This document shows positions 10,959-23,800 of a stretch of DNA of 64,000 bases, in pieces. This DNA comes from Albophoma yamanashiensis. Lineage: Eukaryota; Ascomycota; Sordariomycetes; Hypocreales; Ophiocordycipitaceae. Made by a program: the position numbers and the translations under genes. The stretch's first letter is position 1. Each line of letters starts with the position of its first letter. The notes under the pieces were generated by a model that worked only from the letters and a program-made list of their open reading frames with translations, was not told the DNA's origin and did no database searches. Location of the stretch: the NCBI GenBank assembly GCA_001600555.1, contig BCKH01000007.1:1-64000 (forward strand). The letters run 5' to 3'.

Positions 10959-12211
10959 GGTCGGCGAGACAGCAATTGAAGCACCTTCTCTTGTAGAAGC
11001 GAGGAATGCTGGGACGCGGCAAGTCGTGACGTCGTCCGCTGGTAGCTGACGCAGTATAAGAGGAGCAGCCTCAGGTAAGGAAAGGTACCTGGAGACGGTG
11101 GCTGTTACTAGCGGTATCTGTCAGGCCTCTATCGAAGCTTACCTACCTCGAACTGCTTCGCCGGTGTATGTGCGTCGCTGGCTAGCTTGACCGATGGCGA
11201 TAAGAGACCTCAATCCTTTGCTTTTCCTTTCCGGGTGTGTTTGAATTGGCCCAGGCCACTCGTCGTCTGTGATCCAGGCCGCTCAGTTCGAGGTATGCGT
11301 CTCTGTTGGCCTGGTGCTGGTATGGAGGGGCGGGGGACTTCCGGGAGAATGGGAACAAGTCGCGCAACCAGGGCGGCGGACATGCGCACAAATATGTACC
11401 TACACGAGAGGCCCAGCTCCCGCACTCGGCTGGAAAGGATCTGCCTCGATTCCGAGTAATTTAAAGTGTGGTGGTTCCATCAGCTCCTCCTGGTGGATGG
11501 GGTCGCGCAGGGACGGAGTGACACCACCCAGCACCAACCCGCCAGCACCAGCGCCACTTCTAGGCACTGGACCCGACCTCAACCGGCAACGAAAGCACGA
11601 TAGCGGAGAACGCTGCGTCCTCGCGTGGACGAGGGCTCCAATTCCGGGACGCTTCTTGGAAGGCTAGGGTACGGAGAACCAGCAAGCCGGGGTGGACAGG
11701 GCCAGCATTAGCTTGGATGCGTTGGCCTCTTTCGCCATGCAAGCCCTGGCACCCTTTGTTTTCTTTTGAAATGGGCGATAGGCCCGCATGACGGAATCAT
11801 GCATCCTTGTATAATCGCAACGTGTATGTAGCAGTGCTAGCATCAACGGGAAGGAGGCCGTTCCTGACGGGAAGAAAGGACGGCCACGAGCCGCCTGGCC
11901 GCATGATTGTCCTCGCTGGGGCATCACCTACAACGTACAACTACCCGCCTTCGGCTTTGAGTGGTTCGCAAGCACCCCGGTCCCATCGGACGTGGGGTCG
12001 CTACCTACCTAGTGCCGGCTTTCTGGTTCAAACGCCGCATCTTCTGCCCTCTTCGGTAGCCTACGTACATGCAGGCCGCTGCTACAGATGTACTTCGGCA
12101 GGTGGCCCTTCTCGCCAAGGCTCTTCATGGGGTGACGAGTTTGTGGACTGGAGCTCCACCCTTGGCGGCGAAGTAGCGCGGACTGGTGCGACCGTCGGAG
12201 GCATTGTTTTG

Positions 12212-12220
12212 ATCTGATAA
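12212..12220 (+). promoter_or_regulatory. SreA/Urbs1-type GATA operator ATCTGATAA
   Basis: Exact match to ATCWGATAA, the extended GATA element bound by the fungal iron-responsive repressors SreA, SRE and Urbs1. It lies between sidA and the NRPS gene, 1.25 kb from the sidA start and 2.6 kb from the NRPS start. Confidence 0.7.
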
Positions 12221-12507
12221 GATGGAAGGCGTTCTGGGCCGCGGCACAACCAGGGCCTGCTCAGACTTGGATAACTTTAATGTACATCTCATGTGCTGGG
12301 CAAGCCATATGGGTCGATGGCGGATTCATGCGTCCCGGTTTTCCAGCCATTGGCGCACCTTTGTGCAACCAGGGTCCAACAGGAACCTGGGAGGCCAGCT
12401 TCCTTTGCTTTTTCCGAGCCAGGGGGGGCAAATCCTTCTCTCAGCGGCGTCTCAGCTGCGCAAATGATTGGATCAACACGATGACGCTTACTCGTGTTCG
12501 TGCCTGT

Positions 12508-12527
12508 GGGGGGGGGGGGGGGGGGNN
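12508..12527. other. Poly-G tract ending in two undetermined bases
   Basis: Eighteen consecutive G are followed by NN. The true length of the homopolymer is unresolved, and a small assembly gap is possible immediately beside the GATA operator cluster. Confidence 0.9.
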
Positions 12528-12533
12528 GAGGGA

Positions 12534-12552
12534 TTATCTGATGATCAGATAA
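12534..12552. promoter_or_regulatory. Palindromic double SreA-type GATA operator
   Basis: TTATCTGAT and ATCAGATAA are exact reverse complements separated by a single G, giving a perfect 19-bp palindrome. Each arm is a full ATCWGATAA consensus. Two-finger GATA iron repressors could occupy both arms. It lies 2.25 kb upstream of the NRPS start and 1.6 kb upstream of sidA. Confidence 0.78.
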
Positions 12553-12558
12553 AAACGG

Positions 12559-12567
12559 ATCTGATAA
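12559..12567 (+). promoter_or_regulatory. SreA/Urbs1-type GATA operator ATCTGATAA
   Basis: Third nine-base match to ATCWGATAA within 34 bp, six bases after the palindrome. The tight cluster makes chance occurrence unlikely. Confidence 0.75.
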
Positions 12568-14100
12568 GATTCTGGTCCGTCGGACGATCTCTCGCGCACG
12601 TCCCTAACCAAACTCGAATGGTAGGATGAAAATTTTTCTCTTCTTCCCTTGGCTATTCCACTCTGGCATTGGATTCAGGTCCCAATTCAGGGGCTAGCCC
12701 TGCCCGAATGCCCGCTTATCCATGTACCCCCGGCACGTGAGTTGACGACGACATCATGCCCGATTTTATTGACAAGGGGAATACGAGTACGTAGTACTCA
12801 CAGCCGAGGAACCCCACCCTGATGACTGGACGAACGTCTGAGATGCCCTGTGATTGAAGTCAGGTATTCTATACCAACGGGCGTCTGCTACGCTTCAAGC
12901 ATTTGTCTCCGGCCTCGGACATGCCAGGATGGGAAAAGGAGACCCCCCCGATGGCTATGCATACCTGTTTCGGGCAGCCTGTGGTTACGCAAAGATTTCG
13001 TACGTTCAGGCTGCATGTGCTACCACGGACACGGGCTCGGAACGGCGGGGGTGGAATCGGCAGCTTCACGCCCGGAGGTTTCGGACGTGATCGGAGGTCG
13101 CCCTGTCGGGTTGCCACGGCTTGAGCTTCCACGTTGCTCCTTGGCGCCCGGATGAACAATCCACAGATGCTTGAAAGGCCCCCGCCAGGGGAGGGGGGGT
13201 GACCAGTTGGCAGTGAACATGACTGCCAATACCGGTAAATGCTGCCGACAGCTTGGGTGCATGCCCGCCGTAAGGTGGCGTGGTGACCCGGACATCTGCT
13301 TGGGCATGTGGCACTCATGTCCCTGCTGCTGCTGGGGTGGATGACCCGATTGAGTTACGTTGCGTGCGGGTTGACGGCAGGCTCTTTGCGCTTGCAGCTG
13401 TGGACACAACAGCAAGCCACGCATGCACAACGTGCGTTAATAAAGTGAAGACGTCTTGCGCGGCTGTAGCGGGCTGAGGCCTTGCAGTCGGTCAGTTCCC
13501 GAAAGTTGTCAGGCAGTGGGCGGTGACAAAGAGTAGGGCTTCAAAAAAGAACGAGCCTTGGCCGCTTGACGCCATCAGCACTTGCCGAGTCCGATCTTCA
13601 CCAGCGTCTGGAAGGCTGGAATGGCCAGCCCCGATTTATTCAGACGCCCGTGGGCTGATGACCCGGAGAGCAATAAGTGGTGATGGGCGAGAATTCTGAG
13701 GTGCGTGCCTTCATTTGCTTTCGGCCTCGTTGTTGTCGTCAGTTTGAGAGCGTCTCATCAAGGGCCTTTGGTGTGGAGACATGCCGCAGTGCGGAACGGA
13801 ACGTTTGTCAACTCGTATATACGACATGTAGGCCTTACACCCACCCGTGTGCCCCTCACCACGCGCGCGCAGGCACCCGCAGCCTCAACGGCGGCGGCTC
13901 CAGTTGGACTTGACATGCTGGTTGTGACAAGGTCGCCGGCTCGGTCGCCGCAGCTCGCTCGGCTCTTCCGAGCAAGACGTCAAAAACTTCAAGTGCGTGA
14001 TGAGGGCTAACGTGACGGATCACATATACTAGGAGCAGTAGCTGGTCGCGGGGTGAAGGCTAGCGTGCAGCCATTCGAGGCGGCCAGCCACCAGACACGT

Positions 14101-14178
14101 AAGGTACCTACTTAGGTAAGGTAAGGTGTGCGGTCATTAGGGTATCTTAGGTACCTTACCTTTGTACCTTTGGGTACC
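14101..14178. repeat. AGGTA/TACCT inverted-repeat cluster
   Basis: Repeated AGGTA and TACCT words include perfect 10-bp arms (14114-14123 and 14152-14161) and a second pair AAGGTACC/GGTACCTT. The stretch could form a hairpin. It lies about 630-700 bp upstream of the NRPS start; similar words recur near 11066, 11140 and 12000. Confidence 0.6.
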
Positions 14179-14806
14179 AACCTTTTCCTCTGGTCTTCCC
14201 CACGCTTCGATCACCCGTCCACCACCACTACCACCGCCACAAACCCGTCCCCAATACCCGTCGTCGCATGTCACAACCCAACGCAGATTCACTCCTGCAA
14301 GGGTCATCAGCTGATTGACTGTTGCGGTTGGCGCGCTGCATCTCGACGCCCGTTCCTTGTCCTACGACCCACGCTGAGTAATTGCTCGCTTCTGACAGGC
14401 CAGTGTACGCCTCGGCAGATGCAGGCGACGGCAAGTCAAACCACTGCTGCTCTTGACGAGGACATGTCGTAAGTCGAGAATCATCAACGCGCCCATTGGC
14501 CGAATTTCCAAATGTGGGAGATCCTTTACCGTGCCCCCGTCCTCCCCCGTTGTCGGCATCTGTCTCGTGTAAACCGCTAGCCGGAGCCACTTACACTTGG
14601 GGCTCCGATTGAGGAGCGGCAAGCTCAGCTCAGCCCAGGTACTAGCTCTGCTTTGCGATCTCACAAAGCATTGTTGCCGCCTCGGTGTTGGATGCCGTTG
14701 TGTTGTTCCCAGTTGCACGGCCGTAGCGAGTTTTGGTTCAACCGCGATACGGGTGCAGTTTCTGTTCCAGCTGGCTTGTTTCTGTCCGAAACCCCACGGC
14801 CACAAC

Positions 14807-17800
14807 ATGGATCCAAAGGACTTGTCCATCGTCAACCCAAATCCTACCAAGCTTCCGGGCCCGAATCTGTTACACCAACTCGTCGCGCCGCCTGGCGAAC
14901 TTCAAGCTCTTGAGCACCTTTGCCGCTCGAGCAGGACATCGTACTCATACAGAGACTTACACAATGCTGCTGACAACGTCGCCTTCGAGATCACCAGGGT
15001 CCGTGGGGAGAATGACCCGGCAGGCTCGGAGCTAGTTGTGCCAGTGCTCATTCCCCAATCCCCGTCACTGTACATCTCTCTTCTGGCAATTCTCAAAGCC
15101 GGCGGTGCCTTTTGCCCTCTAAACATCGACGCTCCACCTGAGAGGATTAAATTCATCCTTGAAGATGTCTCTGCCAAAATGGTCCTCGTTTCTGAGGACC
15201 TGGCATCGAAAATACCCGCCGAAACCAACGTCAGCATCATATGTGTCGATCACTCGAACCCAAGATGCAAGGTTTCAGACGTTGAGCACCGCATACCCTC
15301 CCCCGAAGACTTGGCCTATGTCATGTACACATCGGGTTCAACTGGCACGCCTAAAGGAGTTGGCATTTCCCACACTGCTGCGACACAAGCACTACTTGCC
15401 CACGACCGCTGTGTACCTGCCTTTTCCAGGTTTCTCCAATTTGCAGCGCCAACATTCGACGTGTCCGTCTTCGAAATATTCTTCCCTTTGTTTAGGGGAA
15501 GTACACTCATCTGTGTACGTCGGGAAGAGATGCTGGATGATCTACCTGCCGTGCTTCGGGAGATGAATATCGATGCCTGCGAGCTGACGCCGACAGTGGC
15601 TGGAAGCTTGCTCAGGATGAGGAAGAATGCCCCAAAACTCAAACTCCTGTTGACCATTGGCGAGATGCTGAATACCCCCGTCGTGGAAGAGTTTGGAGGA
15701 TCGTCATTGAGAGACAGCATGCTATGGGCTATGTATGGGCCAACGGAAGCTACAATTCACTGGTAAGTGTGTGCCTGGAAAGGTTTTGATTACGGGTTCT
15801 GACGCTGCGATCAGCACTTTGCAATCAGCCCTACCTTCAGCATCATCGACGGGAAATATCGGAACACCTCTTGAGACAGTCTCTTGCTTCATTGTCGAGC
15901 CATGTAACTCTCCAGGTGACAGTGGCAACTTCAAAATACTGCCTATAGGAGAGGTTGGCGAACTTGCGGTTGGAGGCTATCAGCTCGCTCGGGGCTACCT
16001 TAATCGGCCTGAGCAAACAGCGTCTGCATTCGTCTCAACCCCTTATGGCCGGTTATACCGCACAGGAGACCGCGCTCGCTTGACTGCAGACGGAACGCTC
16101 GAATGCCTTGGCCGCTTAGGGAATGGCCAAGTCAAGCTGCGTGGCCAACGCATTGAGCTTGGTGAAATTGAGCAAGTGGTGCTTAAAACATCGGGGTGCC
16201 ACAGTGCAGTTGCGGCGGTTGTGGATTCTAACCTCGTTGTTTTCTGTGCTGTCGACAGCGGTGTCACGGAAGAGGCAATTGTGACAAGCTGCGAACGGTG
16301 GCTGCCCCGGTTCATGGTTCCAGGCGAATTGGTGATGATGCAGGAGTTCCCCAGGCTTCCCAGTGGCAAGGTCGACACGAAGCAATTGAAGGCGGATTTT
16401 AGTGAGCGAAAATCGGCCGAGTTGCGCGACGAAGATGCCAAAATCGATCAAGATCAGGACTTACTCCGTGTCATGGCGAATACTCTCGGGCTGAAAGTGA
16501 GCAAGAATATGTCGCTGGCTTCTGCTGGCGTAGACTCTCTTGCCGCAATCAGGCTCGCGTCATCTTTACGAGTCGCTGGATTCAAAACGAGCGCCCCTGA
16601 CCTGTTGAAGCAAAGGACAATATCAGATCTATGCTCGAGTCTCAGAGAACGCCCATTGACCTCGCTACCGGATCACGAGCCACTAAGCATTAGTCTGCTG
16701 GCAGACTTGGAACAAATCCTGTCGCGCTGTCCAGCGCTACAGAATGAGACGGCAAGGATTGGAGATATTCTTCCATGCACGCCACTCCAGTCTGCCATGT
16801 TGGCCGAGACTGTACAGAATCCGATGGCCTACTGGAACGCTATACGGCTTCAGACAGGCCCGGGAGTTTCGTCGGAGCATATTTCATATGCATTCCAGCA
16901 ACTCATGCAACAAAATGAGATTCTACGAACAGGTTTCGTACAATGGCATGGTGGACATGTCGCGATCGTGTTCAAGACTATTGAGCCAACCAGCGTTCAT
17001 ATTGTACATGATTCCAGGGGTGAATCTTCCAGTTTCGCACTTCAAGACTTGTTAACACCCTTTCGAGTTCAGATTCATAAATCAGACAAGGGAGGCGGGG
17101 TCCAAGTCCAAATTCAGGCTCACCACGCTGTATACGATGGATGGTCATTGGACATGATAATGTCCAGTGTAGTGGCGCTACTAAATCAAGTGCCGCTGCC
17201 GTCTCGACCTCAATTCCGTGAAGTTGTGAAATTTCACGCCAGGAGGTCGAGAAAGGAAGCTGATGACTTGGCCAGAACGTTTTGGAGCCACCATCTTCTT
17301 GGCTGGAACAAGACCCCGTTTCCCAAGCTGAGCGCTCGATCATCGAGGACGAGAGAAATCATAACGATCAAAGAAACTCTGCCTGTGACGCCGAAAATGG
17401 TACAAGAGGCTTTACAGAAGCTTCAGCTTGGCGCTCAAGTTGTATTCCAATCCGCCCTGGCGTTGGTGTGGAGCGGCATCGCCGGAGACCAGGATATGGT
17501 ACTAGGGTCCGTCACGTCAGGGCGTACCATACCTGTTAACGGCATCGAAAATGTTCTGGGCCCTTGCATTGCTTCTTTGCCCATTAGAGTGGATTTAAAT
17601 AGCATCGTCGCCATCTCAGACCTCCTCAGAAGCGTTCACGCCAGCAATCGAGCTATCATGGAACACTGCACTCTGCCGCTGTCGGAGATCAAGAAGCTTA
17701 CAGGGCTGCAGCCTGCCGAACCCCTCTACGACGTTCTCTTTGTGTACCAGGAATCGCTAGACTCTAAGGAAAAGAACGCCCACCTGATAAAGGAAGTGGA

Positions 17801-20800
17801 TCACCTGGACCGGCTTGAAACGAAGTTGTTGCTCGAGGTTGAGCCCCGAGCGAGCGGCTACGTCTTGCAGATAACATATCACTCATCTTCGTTCCCATCA
17901 AAATTCGCCACCTATTTCATGCAACAGTTCAAAGACATAACCCGGAGACTGATCGAGAAGCCTGACGAATCCATTCAGTTCACTATGTCATCTGTGTCTT
18001 CCGGAGCGTCGATTTACAATGACAACCTGGAAACGTTTCAAGGGACGCCGGATTTGGCCGCCGTCTTTGAGGCAACAGCACAGAAAATGCCTACGGCCAA
18101 CGCTCTGACATATTATAAATCGTCGGAATCATCCACGCCTCAGATGATGACCTTGGCATACGAAGAGTTGAATGTGGACGCTAACAAAGTTGCTCATTTT
18201 CTGCGCAGCTGCGGGGTCCACACTGGCGACATTGTTGCCATCATCATGAGTAAATCAACACTGCTATACACTTGCATCCTAGGCATTATCAAGGCAGGAG
18301 GCGCCTACTTGCCAATCCTTCCGACCACTCCTATTAAGCGAGTACGCGAGATTCTCAGGCAAGCACGGATCAAGCGCTGTCTTATTGACACTGCCTCATT
18401 CTCGACGTTTTCTCCTATCGACGATATTCAATTTCTGGACACCGAGGCCATGTCTTTACAAGATTTCTCGGAAGAGGACTTGAATATCCCTCATGACCCT
18501 GACCGCCTCGCATACGTTATATACACATCTGGAACTACAGGTGTCCCCAAAGGCGTGGCGGTGACGCAAAGGAACATTGTCAGCAACATTGCGCACCTTC
18601 GGTCAATATATCCCACATCCTCGGATAAGCAACCTCAGCTTCTCCAAGCTTGCTCTCACGCCTTTGATGTCTCCGTTTTTGAGATTTTCTTTGCGTGGCA
18701 TGCCGGCATGTGTCTGTGTTCCGCGAACAATGATGTCCTGTTCGAAGATCTGGAAAAGTCCATCTGTCTATTGGATATTACGCATTTGAGCTTGACGCCG
18801 ACGGTGGCATCTTTGATAGATCCGGCTAAAGTCCCCGGGGTTGAGTTTCTGGTCACAGCTGGTGAGCCAATGACCTTGGCTGTCTTAAATCGTTGGGGCG
18901 ACCGGCTCTGGCAAGGATACGGTCCATCCGAGACGACAAACATCTGCAGTGTCAAAAGAATGGCGCATGGAGAAAACATTGAGCACCTTGGCTGGGTATT
19001 CCCCAACACATCTGTCTTTGTATTGCAGCCATCTAGCCTGGACGTCGTGCCTATCGGGTGGGTGGGCGAGCTTTGTTTTGGTGGCGATCAGGTCGCTCAA
19101 GGATATCTGAATGAGCCTCGCCTCACTGCTGAGAAATTCGTGCAACATGCTGAATTTGGAAGGATATATCGCTCTGGAGACATCGGACGCATGCTTCCTG
19201 ATGGATCCCTTGTCATCCTTGGCCGAATTGATGACCAGATCAAGTTGCGAGGGCAACGAATTGAGGCAGCTGAAATCAGCAACATCATGACGAGCACCGG
19301 CCTTGCAGAATCAGCAGTCACAATGTCTGTCCAATGCAGCAAAGGTTCACTGAATCAACTCGCTTCCTTTTACGTGCCGTCCGAGGCAAACGCAGAGTAC
19401 AGGACTCTCAATATCGAACCAGAGACAAATCGCATGCTGTTCGCAACTCTGAAGTCCCGAGTCCCCTCCTACATGGTTCCTTCATATCTCATTCCTCTAT
19501 CGCAGATTCCTCTTACCTCAAGTGGCAAGCTGGATCGTCGGCGTCTTCAAGAAACCTTTGGTGAGCTGACTCAATCACACTTGGAGAAAGTATCATGCAC
19601 TACGCAAAGTCTGGAAGATGATTCTGGCTGGAACACTCTGGAGTTGAGCATTGCACATGCTATCTCCAATTTGTGCAACACTGCGAGAGACGACATCGGC
19701 AGATGGACACCATTTGCGGCTCTCGGAGTCGATTCCATCTCAGCTATTGAGATTGCGCGCGCGCTGAGATCTGACCTTGGGACTAGGATTACGATCTCGG
19801 ATATTCTCCAAAACCCAAGTGTCGCCCAACTTGGCAAATTTCTGCACAATCGAGAACCCAGTCTTGGAGCTGTGCGCAATGTTCCTGATGTGTTCGCGAA
19901 AGAATTCGCAGACGAAGTGCGCAAGACCTGGGCCAAGGACCACGCCGCCCTTGAAGATGTTCTTCCATGCACTCCGCTTCAGGAGGCTATGTTATCACAG
20001 GGCCAGGGGAGCTATTACAACAAAATTCTGCTACGACTGCACATCAGAGCCGACGACATAAGAGAGTATTGGGACGAGATGTCGCGGCGCCATGGGATCC
20101 TCAGGACATGCTTCGTCACGACAGACAACGCCGCTTACCCCATCGCACAGGTGATTCTGAGGAATTGGAAGATTTTGTGGAAGACGTTTGACGTACACGC
20201 ACCTTCCCTCGCCGGAGCCGCACATGAACACCTTAAAGCCCTCCCAGAGCCTTTGGACTCTAAGGTTCCGCCTCTGTCATTTGCCTTTATACGGTACAAG
20301 GGATCGATATTCCTGTCATTTATCTGCCACCACGCGCTGTATGATGGTGTCGCCATGGGAAACCTCTGGAGGGAGGTAGAAGCATTGGCAAACAGTTGCA
20401 CCCTCCCGCCACCGGTGCCGTACAAGCCATTCATGCGGGAAGCTCTAAGTCTCCCTAAGGATACCGACGCATTCTGGGCTGAACAATTTCGAGAATTTCG
20501 ACCGACAACTCTATTTCCTCGCCTGGCAGGCTCCGATATCAATCAGTGCCTCCACAATACATCATTAGGCATGCCTCATAGTGAGACTCAAGAGCGATTG
20601 AGAACGCTAGGAGTGTCTATGCTTTCTGTTTGCCAAGCTGCCTGGGCGAACGTCGTAGCCATTGCAAGCCAGAATGCAGATGTCGCATTCGGCAACGTTG
20701 TGAGCGGCCGCACTCTGGACATCGATGGGCTTGATCAACTGGTAGCTCCTTGTTTCAACACGATCCCTTTGCGTATGGACTTGTCGAAGAACCTACAGAA

Positions 20801-23800
20801 CATAGACGTTTTACGACACTTTCAGCAACTCAACTCGCAGATGCTTCAATACCAATTTACGTCCCTGCGACGTGTTCAGAAAATCGCCAATTGCCTACGA
20901 AGAAATTTGTTTGACACTCTTTTGCTTCTGCAGCAGCCCTTACAAGACATGGACGAGAGCGTGTGGACACTGGAAGAAGATTCCGGAAATATGGATGTAC
21001 CTCTGGTGTGCGAGGTGGTGCCTTGCCCAAACCTCAACTCCATTGTTGTGAACGTGCACTACGACATCGGAATTGTCTCAGGCGATATTGCGACAATCAT
21101 GGCGGGCATTTTCAAATACTCATTTCGCCATTTTATTGACCTCCCATTCTCAAGCCCGGTCGATAGAACCTTACTGCCACCGGCTTTAAGCACGGGACTC
21201 AGCGAGTTAGTACCAAGGCGGGAAAAATATGAACATGCAGACCAACTACCTTCCGACGCGGACAACTGGACCGATACTGAAAAGTCGATTCGAGAGGTCA
21301 TCTCAAGGCTATCCAGAGTCCCCGAGGCAAAGGTTTCTCGGCTTACAACCATTTTCCATCTTGGCCTAGACAGCATCAACGCAGTCCAAGTGGCGTCGAT
21401 GCTGAGGCAAAAGGGTTACAAGCTATCCGTATCAGATGTCATCGAGTGCTCCAGTTGTGCGAAGCTAGCAAGGCGAATCATGCATAATTCGGGCCGACGT
21501 GTTGGGATACAGCCGTTCAACCTTGACAAGTTTGCGCATGATGTATCGGCGCAGGTCATCACCAAAGTCCCGACTGCTAGCCAAGCCGAGGCCATTCTCC
21601 CTTGCACAGCAGTACAGTCTGCGATGCTGGCGTCGTTTATACAGTCAAGAGGTCACAACTACCTCAATATGCTCACGTACAAAATCGATGACTGTATACG
21701 AATAAGTGATTTGGTGGAGGCTTGGAGGACACTCCAGCGCAGTCACCCTATGCTTCGCACAGGTTTCGTTCCCGTGAGAAACAAAGACAGCACGTTTGCC
21801 ATGATACGGCAGCCTGCAGATTCAATTGATACACCAGTGTCATGCACTGGATCTAGCAGTATTGGCACCTTCGACCTACAAGAATGGCGAAATGAGTCGC
21901 GACAGGCTATTCTATTGAATCTGCATTCGCCACCTTGGAAGGTTGCCTTGTTTGATAACGGATGCGGGCTCATGATGTGTATTCTCATACATCATGCCCT
22001 TTATGATGCTCAGTCTCTTTACGAAATGTTGGGTTCATTGTCGTCCCAGTTACGAAGAGAAAACATCGCTTTCCCCAGAGTCGAACCTGCGCTGGCGGAT
22101 ATTCTCTCTCAGAGTCTCAAAGATCAGGAACAGGCCAAGGACTTCTGGGAGAAACAAGCTGTGAAAGTCGTGGTCAACAAGTTTCCACTCATGACGCCTC
22201 TCAGGGAGGAAAGAGCCAGTCTCTTGACGCACACAACCGTCGCATCAGTGTCTTTTAAGCTCCTCCGGGAGGCAACACAGGACCTTGGCATTTCAATACA
22301 AGCTGTAGTTCAGGCAGCCTGGACACGGCTACTTTCATCGTACCTTGGAGAGAGCTCTGTGGTTTTCGGCGTCACAATGTCCGGAAGGACGACCGATGAG
22401 ACTCAGAAGGCATCGTTCCCATGCATCACGACCGTGCCTATCGTGGCGGTAAACGTGACTTCAAACAAAGAGTTGGTTCAAAACATGATGGAGTACAATT
22501 CTCAACTTCATAAAAACCAATTCGTTCCTCTGAGCTCCATTCAGAAGTGGCTAGGACATCCTGCTAGTCCTGTTTTCGACACACTGGTCGTCTATCAGAA
22601 GAGAAGCAGTGGGGCTACAGCTGGGCCGTGGACTCTCGTTAAGGATGATGCAGCAATCGACTATCCTATTTCTCTCGAAGTTGAAGCCATAGATGATGAT
22701 AGAGTCCTCCTCTGCATCACATATGCAGACCATGTCATACCCACGGAACAGGCACGCCTCCTCGCTCAACAGTTCGATGCCATCTTGGGCCACCTTCTGC
22801 GCGAGCCGGATGGCATGGAGCATGATCTATACAAGAAGGAGCCGGGCATATTTGCAATTATGCCGGCCGCAATACCAGAAATGGTTTCCCCGGTACATTT
22901 TCTGCACCAGTTTGTAGAAGCCAGGTCCGCCACGCACCCTGACTCTGTCGCTCTGGAATTTGTTAGCGGCTATGACAATGGGTCACTGGATAAGCGGACC
23001 TGGACTTACCGAGAGTTCGACCTCATGGGAAATCGCATCGCGAATCTTTTGCGGGAGAGCACTACACCAGGCGACATCGTGGCAATTCACTTTCAGAAAT
23101 GTCCGGAAGCATACTTTACCATTCTGGGCACCCTGAAAGCTGGATGTGCCTTTGTCGCTCTCGATCCAAATGCTCCAAAATCTCGAAAGGAGTTCATATT
23201 GCGCGACTCCCGGGCCAGATGCATTCTAACGGACGGTACAAGCACTCTTGACTTTGACATTTCGACAAAGCTCTTGCGGATTAGCGAAGAGTTATTGCAG
23301 ACTTACTCTGAGAGTAGTCCCAAACTTGGTGATGGTTTTACGCCCGCCAATACATGCTACTGTCTTTACACGTCCGGGACTACCGGAACCCCAAAAGGAT
23401 GCGAGATTACCCATGAGAATGCGGTTCAGGCAATGATGGCCTTTCAAGATCTTTTCAGCGGTCACTGGGCACCAGACTCCCGATGGTTGCAGTTTGCGGC
23501 GCTGCACTTCGACGTCTCTGTGCTGGAGCAATACTGGAGCTGGTCCGTGGGTATAACGGTTGTTGCTGCGCCCAGAGACTTGATATTGGACGACTTGACC
23601 GGCTCCATCAATGATCTCGAGATCACGCACATCGATCTTACCCCAAGTCTGGCAAGATTAACGCATCCAGACGAGATGCCCAGCCTTTGCAGAGGCGTAT
23701 TCATCACGGGTGGTGAACAGTTGAAGCAGGAAATTCTTGATGCTTGGGGCTCGAAGGCGGTCATCTACAACGCATACGGCCCGACAGAGGCCACCATTGG

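Larger units (their letters stand above)
10959..14806. promoter_or_regulatory. 3.85-kb divergent control region between sidA and the NRPS gene
   Basis: No convincing gene lies here; open frames are under about 160 codons, overlap each other and lack recognisable domains. The region must contain both promoters. Four exact ATCWGATAA elements occur between 12212 and 12567, listed separately. There is also a CGATAAG at 11199-11204, nearer sidA, and reverse CCAAT boxes (ATTGG) at 12349-12353 and 12668-12672. Fungal CCAAT-binding complex and HapX act at such boxes in iron genes, but their use here is only a guess. A poly-G tract with two undetermined bases lies at 12508-12527. An AGGTA/TACCT inverted repeat lies at 14101-14178. 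A long untranslated leader or a non-coding RNA cannot be excluded. Confidence 0.6.

Noticed and set aside
12020..12035. GGTTCAAAC resembling a tRNA B-box
   Set aside because: No matching A-box or cloverleaf around it; no tRNA could be folded by eye anywhere in the window.
14597..14806. 70-codon N-terminal extension of the NRPS
   Set aside because: The frame is open, but begins with TTG and contains no ATG before 14807.
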